From positions 1 through 10,640 of the forward strand of contig CAJBLW010000526.1 in NCBI GenBank assembly GCA_903953985.1: a DNA stretch of 10,640 bases, written 5' to 3'. The notes under the pieces were generated by a model, which saw only the letters and a list, made by a program, of their open reading frames with translations, was not told the DNA's origin and did no database searches. The translations under genes were made by a program, and so were the position numbers. Of this stretch, positions 7,083 to 10,640 are shown one piece after another. The DNA comes from an uncultured Burkholderiales bacterium (GTDB lineage: Bacteria > Pseudomonadota > Gammaproteobacteria > Burkholderiales > Burkholderiaceae_C). Position 1 is the stretch's first letter; every line of letters begins with the position of its first letter.

Positions 7083-8783
7083 ATGACTTCAAAAATTGCT
7101 GGCCACCTGCTTGTTGAATGCCTCCTGGCCCAAGGCGTCACCCATGCTTTCGGGGTGCCCGGAGAGAGTTACCTGGCGGTGCTCGATGGTTATCATCTGT
7201 ACCGTGACCAACTCACTTTCGTGACCTGTCGCCAGGAGGGCGGGGCCGCCTTCATGGCCGAAGCTCAAGGCAAGCTCACAGGCCGACCTGGGATCTGTTT
7301 CGTCACGCGAGGCCCCGGGGCCACCAATGCGTCGATCGGCGTCCACACCGCCTTTCAGGACTCCACGCCGATGGTGCTGTTTGTCGGTGATGTGGCCAGC
7401 GACACCCGAGACCGCGAAGCCTTTCAGGAAATGGACTACACCCACTTTTTTGGCCCCTCGACCAAAGGCATGGCCAAGCGGGTGGAGCGCGTAGATGACC
7501 CAGAGCGCCTGCCCGAATACGTGGCCCGCGCTTTTGCCAGCGCCATGAACGGCAGGCCCGGACCGGTGGTCTTGGTGCTACCCGAAGACATGTTGACCCG
7601 AACCGTGAAGGCCCAAGCCTTGGACCGCGTGGAGCCCGTTCAGGCTTGGAGTGACCCAGGGTCCTTGCGCAATTTGCGCGACATGCTGCTGGCGGCCCAC
7701 AAGCCCTTGGTCATCGCAGGTGGCGGTGGTTGGACTCCGCAAGCTGCCCAAGCCCTGCAACGCTTTGCCGAAAACTGGCAGCTGCCTGTGACCAATGCAT
7801 TCCGCTATCAGGACACGTTTGACAACCACCACCCGCTGTATGCCGGTGATGTGGGCATAGGCATTGGTCCAGGCTTGGCCCAACGCGTTCGCGATGCTGA
7901 TTTGATTGTGGCCATCGGCCCTCGCTTGGGCGAGATGACCACCGGGGGCTACACCTTGCTGCAGGCCCCTAAATCACGTCAGAAATTGGTGCACATTCAC
8001 GCCAGTGCCGAAGAGCTCAACCGTGTTTATCAAGCCGATTTGGCCATTAACGCCACCATGAACGCGGCCGCCCGCAGCCTTGAAGTCTTGAGTGCGCCCA
8101 CCGAGCTGCCTTGGAGCGATTGGACGCAAGCCGCGCACAACGATTACCTGGACAACCTCAAGCCCCAAGCATTGCCCGGCACCATTGACATGCCGGCCAT
8201 TGTGGCCACATTGCAAATGCATTTGCCAGTAGACGCCGTGCTGACCAATGGTGCGGGTAACTTTGCCAGCTGGATGCACCGTTTTTACAAACACCACGGG
8301 TTGGTCAAGGGGCACAAGACCCAATTGGCCCCTACGGTGGGAGCCATGGGTTATGGCGTGCCTGCCGGCATTGCGGCCAACTTGTTGACCGGGCGCTTGG
8401 CTTTTACCATCTCTGGTGATGGCGATTTTTTAATGAACGGCCAAGAGCTGGCCACGGCGGTGCAGCATGGGGGCAAAAGCATCATTGTGTTGCTGAACAA
8501 CGGCATGTACGGCACCATCCGCATGCACCAAGAGCGCGATTACCCCGGTCATGTGACGGGCTCGAAGCTGCAAAACCCCGATTTTGCCGCTTTGGCTGCG
8601 GCTTATGGGTACGTGGGCGTGCGCATCAAGGAGACCGAAGCCTTTGAGCCGGCGCTCCTGGCTGCATTAGCCCGTCCTCAGGGCACACTCATTGAGGTCA
8701 TGCTTGATCCTGAGGTGATCACTACGCGCGGGACCTTGAGTGCGATCACGCAAGCCGCTTTAACCCGCCAAGAACCCACTTAA
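7083..8783 (+). CDS. Thiamine-diphosphate enzyme, acetolactate-synthase-like
   Basis: Protein of 566 residues with the three-domain plan of the acetolactate synthase/pyruvate oxidase superfamily. The N-terminal ThDP (PYR) domain has FGVPGESYLAVLDG (23-36), the catalytic-type glutamate E52 in CRQEGGAAFMAEA, and RGPGATNA (76-83). The central domain (about 190-330) carries PLVIAGGGG and IGPRLGEM. The C-terminal ThDP/Mg domain has the GDG...NN motif: GDGDF from 445, N472-N473, then GMYGTIRMHQE. Length and motifs fit a catalytic subunit of about 550-590 residues. There is no ilvN regulatory subunit or ilvC nearby, so a branched-chain biosynthetic role is doubtful; another 2-keto acid ligase or decarboxylase is equally possible. 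The ATG at 7083 places the family's opening helix (SKIAGHLLVECLLAQGV) correctly. Transcription ends at the hairpin at 8835-8862. Confidence 0.88.
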   Translation: MTSKIAGHLLVECLLAQGVTHAFGVPGESYLAVLDGYHLYRDQLTFVTCRQEGGAAFMAEAQGKLTGRPGICFVTRGPGATNASIGVHTAFQDSTPMVLFVGDVASDTRDREAFQEMDYTHFFGPSTKGMAKRVERVDDPERLPEYVARAFASAMNGRPGPVVLVLPEDMLTRTVKAQALDRVEPVQAWSDPGSLRNLRDMLLAAHKPLVIAGGGGWTPQAAQALQRFAENWQLPVTNAFRYQDTFDNHHPLYAGDVGIGIGPGLAQRVRDADLIVAIGPRLGEMTTGGYTLLQAPKSRQKLVHIHASAEELNRVYQADLAINATMNAAARSLEVLSAPTELPWSDWTQAAHNDYLDNLKPQALPGTIDMPAIVATLQMHLPVDAVLTNGAGNFASWMHRFYKHHGLVKGHKTQLAPTVGAMGYGVPAGIAANLLTGRLAFTISGDGDFLMNGQELATAVQHGGKSIIVLLNNGMYGTIRMHQERDYPGHVTGSKLQNPDFAALAAAYGYVGVRIKETEAFEPALLAALARPQGTLIEVMLDPEVITTRGTLSAITQAALTRQEPT

Positions 8784-8834
8784 TTGCTCAGCTTAGAAGT
8801 TCGTCTGACCTTGGCGATCTGACCGTTGGTCCAT

Positions 8835-8862
8835 AAAAAAACCCGCCGAGGCGGGTTTTTTT
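8835..8862. terminator. Bidirectional rho-independent terminator
   Basis: A7, CCCGC, loop CGAG, GCGGG, T7: a GC-rich stem flanked by A and T tracts, so it has a U-tract in either direction. It lies 52 nt after the ThDP enzyme stop (plus) and 16 nt after the SWIB gene stop (minus), and would end both convergent transcripts. Confidence 0.93.
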
Positions 8863-8877
8863 GGTCAAGCGAGTGAA

Positions 8878-9324
8878 TTACTTCAGGTGCTTACCGATCA
8901 GGCCAGCCATTTCGAACATGGTGACTTGCGCCTTGCCGAAAACTGCCTGGAGCTTGTCATCGGCGTTGATGGCACGACGGTTCACGCTGTCTTGCAACTT
9001 GTGTTTCTTGATGTAGACCCACATTTTGCTGACCACTTCGGTGCGTGGCAGAGGGGCAGCGCCCACCACGGCTGCCAGAGCGGCACTGGGGGTCAGTGCT
9101 TTCATGAAGGCTGGGTTGGGTGTGCGTTTGGTTGCAGGAGCTGCCTTTTTGGCGGGTGCCTTGGCAGCCACCTTCTTAGCGGGAGCAGCCGCTTTTTTAG
9201 CGGGAGCAGCCGCTTTTTTAGCTGGAGCAGCCGCTTTTTTAGCAGGAGCAGCCTTGGTTGCCGGTGCTGCTTTTTTTACGGGAGCTGCAGCTTTTTTGGC
9301 CGGGGTTTTTTTCGCAGTTGCCAT
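8878..9324 (-). CDS. Histone H1-like tail fused to a SWIB/MDM2 domain
   Basis: The protein has 148 residues. Residues 1 to about 68 are almost only Lys, Ala, Pro and Thr (MATAKKTPAKKAAAPVKK, then repeated AAAPAKK units), like the H1-type tails that bind DNA in bacteria and eukaryotes. Residues from about 75 to 148 form a SWIB domain: LTPSAALAAVVG, LPRTEVVSKMWVYIKKHKLQD, then ADDKLQAVFGKAQVTMFEMAGLIGKHLK. SWIB domains are best known from SWI/SNF subunits of eukaryotes and also occur in chlamydiae and various proteobacteria. A nucleoid-associated role is an inference. I chose the ATG at 9324, which has AAGGA about 8 nt upstream and opens the tail. The longer frame to 9417 adds 31 serine-rich residues unlike the rest. 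Convergent with the ThDP enzyme. Confidence 0.9.
   Translation of the reverse strand: MATAKKTPAKKAAAPVKKAAPATKAAPAKKAAAPAKKAAAPAKKAAAPAKKVAAKAPAKKAAPATKRTPNPAFMKALTPSAALAAVVGAAPLPRTEVVSKMWVYIKKHKLQDSVNRRAINADDKLQAVFGKAQVTMFEMAGLIGKHLK
9181..9253. repeat. In-frame 21-bp tandem repeat in the SWIB gene tail
   Basis: Units begin at 9181, 9202 and 9223, followed by a partial unit at 9244-9253. The first two are identical and the third differs in its first base. Read on the plus strand the unit is GGGAGCAGCC then GCTTTTTTAGC; on the coding strand each unit gives seven residues of the AKKAAAP type. A degenerate copy precedes it at about 9160-9180. Because the period is a multiple of three, unit gain or loss keeps the frame and the SWIB domain. 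Confidence 0.92.
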
Positions 9325-9388
9325 GATGAAATTCCTTTGGTCGGAAGTTGGGTCGCCGCTGAGAAACGATGTGTTTACAGCTATTGGG

Positions 9389-9417
9389 ATGCTAATGGAG
9401 AAAGAGGCACTTTCCAA
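9389..9417 (-). promoter_or_regulatory. Candidate promoter of the SWIB-domain gene
   Basis: On the minus strand TTGGAA (-35; plus-strand 9412-9417) and TAGCAT (-10; 9389-9394) are separated by exactly 17 nt, about 65 nt before the ATG at 9324. Both hexamers match consensus at only 4 of 6, so this is a tentative site. It overlaps the alternative upstream ATG at 9417, which would then lie outside the transcript. Confidence 0.35.
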
Positions 9418-9740
9418 GCATAAAAATCATTTTTCTCTCAATGTTGTTGCTGATTTGCCCTCGTTGTTTGGCTTTTGTAGGTCTTGGCAACTTCCTTCAA
9501 GCTGTTTCTACGCCATTTGTTGTGCATCCAAGGCGTCAATGTGCGGCTCAAATTCACACAATGGGGAGCCATTTGGTGACTTTTCCCTCCTACTTACTGG
9601 TCGAGGAATGATGGCGCAGGAAGTCATGTATTGAACCTGTGCCCCCAAAAGTGAGTGGAGTGGCCAGTCCACTTTCTCGCCGGTGTTGGATGTTCTGGTT
9701 CTTTCTCAATCGTGTTGTTTGCAGGACGTTTTATGAGCCG
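9418..9740. other. Intergenic stretch without a recognisable gene
   Basis: No reading frame here looks coding on either strand; the plus-strand frame running through to 9634 is a shadow of the SWIB gene. The only structures noted are a 20-bp dyad at 9654-9673 and a CCCCCAAAAG run just before it. No RNA gene or riboswitch was recognised. Confidence 0.6.
9654..9673. repeat. 20-bp imperfect palindrome
   Basis: AGTGGAGTGGCCAGTCCACT reads the same on both strands except at one symmetric pair of positions (AGTGGA, G, TGGCCA, G, TCCACT). It follows TGAACCTGTGCCCCCAAAAG. It could be an operator or a remnant of a transposon end. It has no T tract, so a terminator is unlikely. Confidence 0.55.
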
Positions 9741-9743
9741 TAC

Positions 9744-9826
9744 TAATATTTCACATTGCAAAAATTAGATCGATTCATTTTGACGAGACATTCCGGCTAA
9801 TGACTTAATATTTCATATTGGAAAAA
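9744..9826 (+). repeat. First pair of direct repeats upstream of aceA
   Basis: Two 21-bp copies at 9744-9764 and 9806-9826 match at 19 of 21 positions (consensus TAATATTTCAYATTGSAAAA plus one A). Their starts are 62 bp apart, close to six helical turns, so bound proteins would sit on the same face. The core contains ATTGCAAA or ATTGGAAA, near the TTTGCAAA-type sites known for regulators of short-chain acyl metabolism. The regulator itself is not identified. Confidence 0.7.
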
Positions 9827-9862
9827 ACACAATCTAAGTTGTTGATTTTAAATATAAAAAAA

Positions 9863-9882
9863 TATGTCTTCTATAAGACATA
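9863..9882. repeat. Palindromic operator-like site 1 (TCTTnTATAAGA)
   Basis: TATGTCTTCTATAAGACATA is a 20-bp inverted repeat with one mismatched pair. It is the upstream copy of a direct repeat (9866-9886) that recurs 30 bp downstream with 18 of 21 positions equal. The shape fits a dimeric helix-turn-helix regulator. TATAAG inside it resembles a -10 element, so a repressor could block the promoter here. Confidence 0.75.
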
Positions 9883-9896
9883 AGATAAAAATATGG

Positions 9897-9908
9897 TCTT
9901 ATATAAGA
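9897..9908. repeat. Palindromic operator-like site 2 (TCTTATATAAGA)
   Basis: Perfect 12-bp palindrome, second copy of the site at 9863-9882, centred 30 bp (about three helical turns) further on and ending 75 nt before the aceA ATG. Both copies are followed two bases later by TAAGAT (9881-9886 and 9911-9916), so the repeated unit is larger than the palindrome itself. Confidence 0.75.
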
Positions 9909-9983
9909 GTTAAGATGAATACAACGATGGAGCAGATCCCGCTGAACCGTTACTTGTTTTCAACTTGACCACAGGAGTTTTCC

Positions 9984-10640
9984 ATGCCAGCAGACATCAC
10001 TCAACAACTCAGCCGTGCACAGCAAATCGCCGCCCTTGAAAAAGACTGGGCGACCAACCCGCGTTGGAAGGGCGTCAAGCGTGGTTATTCCGCTGCCGAC
10101 GTTGTGCGCCTGCGCGGCAGCATGCCCATCGAGCACACTTTGGCCAAGCGCGGCGCTGAGAAGCTCTGGGAAAAGGTCAACGGCGGGGCCAAAAAAGGCT
10201 ACGTCAACGCTTTCGGCGCAATTTCTGCCGGTCAAGCCATGCAACAAGCCAAGGCGGGCCTTGAGGCTGTGTACCTGTCGGGCTGGCAAGTTGCCGCTGA
10301 CGGCAACACGTCAGAGACCATGTACCCCGATCAGTCGCTGTACGCGTATGACTCGGTGCCCACCATGGTCCGGCGCATCAACAACACCTTCAAACGTGCG
10401 GATGAAATCCAGTGGGGCCGTGGTATCGAACCAGGTTCCAAGGAATTCATCGATTACTTCCTGCCCATCGTGGCCGATGCAGAAGCCGGTTTCGGAGGAG
10501 TGTTGAACGCCTTCGAGTTGATGAAGAACATGATCGCCTCTGGGGCGGCAGGTGTGCACTTCGAAGACCAACTGGCGGCCGTGAAAAAGTGCGGTCATAT
10601 GGGTGGCAAAGTGTTGGTGCCGACGCATGAAGCTTGCGAG
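9984..10640 (+). CDS. aceA: Isocitrate lyase (3' partial)
   Basis: The first 219 codons are visible and the frame stays open to the window end. Isocitrate lyase splits isocitrate into glyoxylate and succinate, the first step of the glyoxylate shunt used on acetate and fatty acids. The start MPADITQQLSRAQQIAALEKDW is preceded by AGGAG with 6-nt spacing. Further landmarks are NAFGAISAGQAMQQAKAGLEAVYLSGWQVA, MYPDQSLYAYDSVP, the Mg-binding IVADAEAGFGG, GAAGVHFEDQ and the active-site loop KKCGHMGGKVLVPT with the catalytic cysteine. About 220 further residues are expected beyond the edge. The AT-rich repeat region upstream suggests substrate-dependent control. Confidence 0.97.
   Translation, partial: MPADITQQLSRAQQIAALEKDWATNPRWKGVKRGYSAADVVRLRGSMPIEHTLAKRGAEKLWEKVNGGAKKGYVNAFGAISAGQAMQQAKAGLEAVYLSGWQVAADGNTSETMYPDQSLYAYDSVPTMVRRINNTFKRADEIQWGRGIEPGSKEFIDYFLPIVADAEAGFGGVLNAFELMKNMIASGAAGVHFEDQLAAVKKCGHMGGKVLVPTHEACE

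Larger units (their letters stand above)
9741..9920. promoter_or_regulatory. Very AT-rich regulatory region of aceA
   Basis: By my count about 24% GC over 180 bp, against clearly GC-rich coding DNA on both sides. It contains both repeat pairs. Several TATAAG and TAAGAT hexamers could act as -10 elements, and they lie inside the palindromic repeats, but I could not fix a -35/-10 pair. The leader to the aceA ATG would be about 65-110 nt. Confidence 0.6.

Noticed and set aside
9325..9417. Longer start for the SWIB gene at 9417
   Set aside because: The extra 31 residues are unlike the tail, and the ATG at 9324 has a good AAGGA site and begins the typical MATAKK sequence.
9026..9634. Plus-strand frame of 202 codons with alanine/glycine/phenylalanine repeats, looking like a membrane protein
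   Set aside because: The repeats are the complement of the SWIB gene's lysine/alanine tail; the conserved SWIB domain and RBS support the minus strand.
9741..9920. AT-rich region as a replication origin or attachment site
   Set aside because: No DnaA boxes, integrase gene or tRNA end is present; regulatory repeats before aceA explain it better.
10015..10506. Plus-strand frame of 163 codons near the right end
   Set aside because: It is out of frame with isocitrate lyase, whose frame gives clear active-site motifs over the same bases.

Overview
The window looks like a chromosomal segment of a betaproteobacterium of the order Burkholderiales, most likely family Comamonadaceae. The reasons are the protein sequences, the GC-rich coding DNA with many CTG/TTG/GCC codons, the hom-thrC-moeA-moaD-moaE-clpB order, and a lysine/alanine-rich SWIB-domain protein. 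The genus is not decided by the sequence alone. Nearly all of the window is ordinary core metabolism. The less ordinary signal lies in the intergenic regions and in the SWIB gene.

Layout. Positions 1-3735 are a tight plus-strand block. It holds the C-terminal ACT domain of homoserine dehydrogenase (hom, cut by the window edge), threonine synthase (thrC), molybdopterin molybdenumtransferase (moeA), and the small and large subunits of molybdopterin synthase (moaD, moaE). Junctions are 1-nt overlap, 6-nt gap, 4-nt overlap and 4-nt gap, so one transcript is likely. It would link the last steps of threonine synthesis to the middle and late steps of molybdenum cofactor synthesis. Positions 3765-4316 (minus) encode a conserved-looking protein I cannot assign. 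It is divergent from clpB (4404-7010), the ClpB disaggregase. The 87-bp gap between them carries a heat-shock type -35 element and two short palindromes. A thiamine-diphosphate enzyme of the acetolactate-synthase-like group follows (7083-8783), probably with its own promoter and a leaderless start.

A bidirectional hairpin terminator (8835-8862) separates that gene from a minus-strand gene (8878-9324). This gene encodes a histone-H1-like lysine/alanine/proline tail joined to a SWIB/MDM2 domain, with an in-frame 21-bp minisatellite. Then comes a 659-bp non-coding stretch. Its right part (9741-9920) is about 24% GC and carries two different pairs of direct repeats, one pair built on TCTTnTATAAGA palindromes. 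It leads into the first 219 codons of isocitrate lyase (aceA, 9984 to the window end), the first glyoxylate-shunt enzyme.

I saw no tRNA, rRNA, CRISPR array, intact insertion sequence, prophage or defence system. The best candidates for something undescribed are the double repeat array upstream of aceA, the SWIB/H1 fusion with its minisatellite, and the palindromes between the unassigned gene and clpB.
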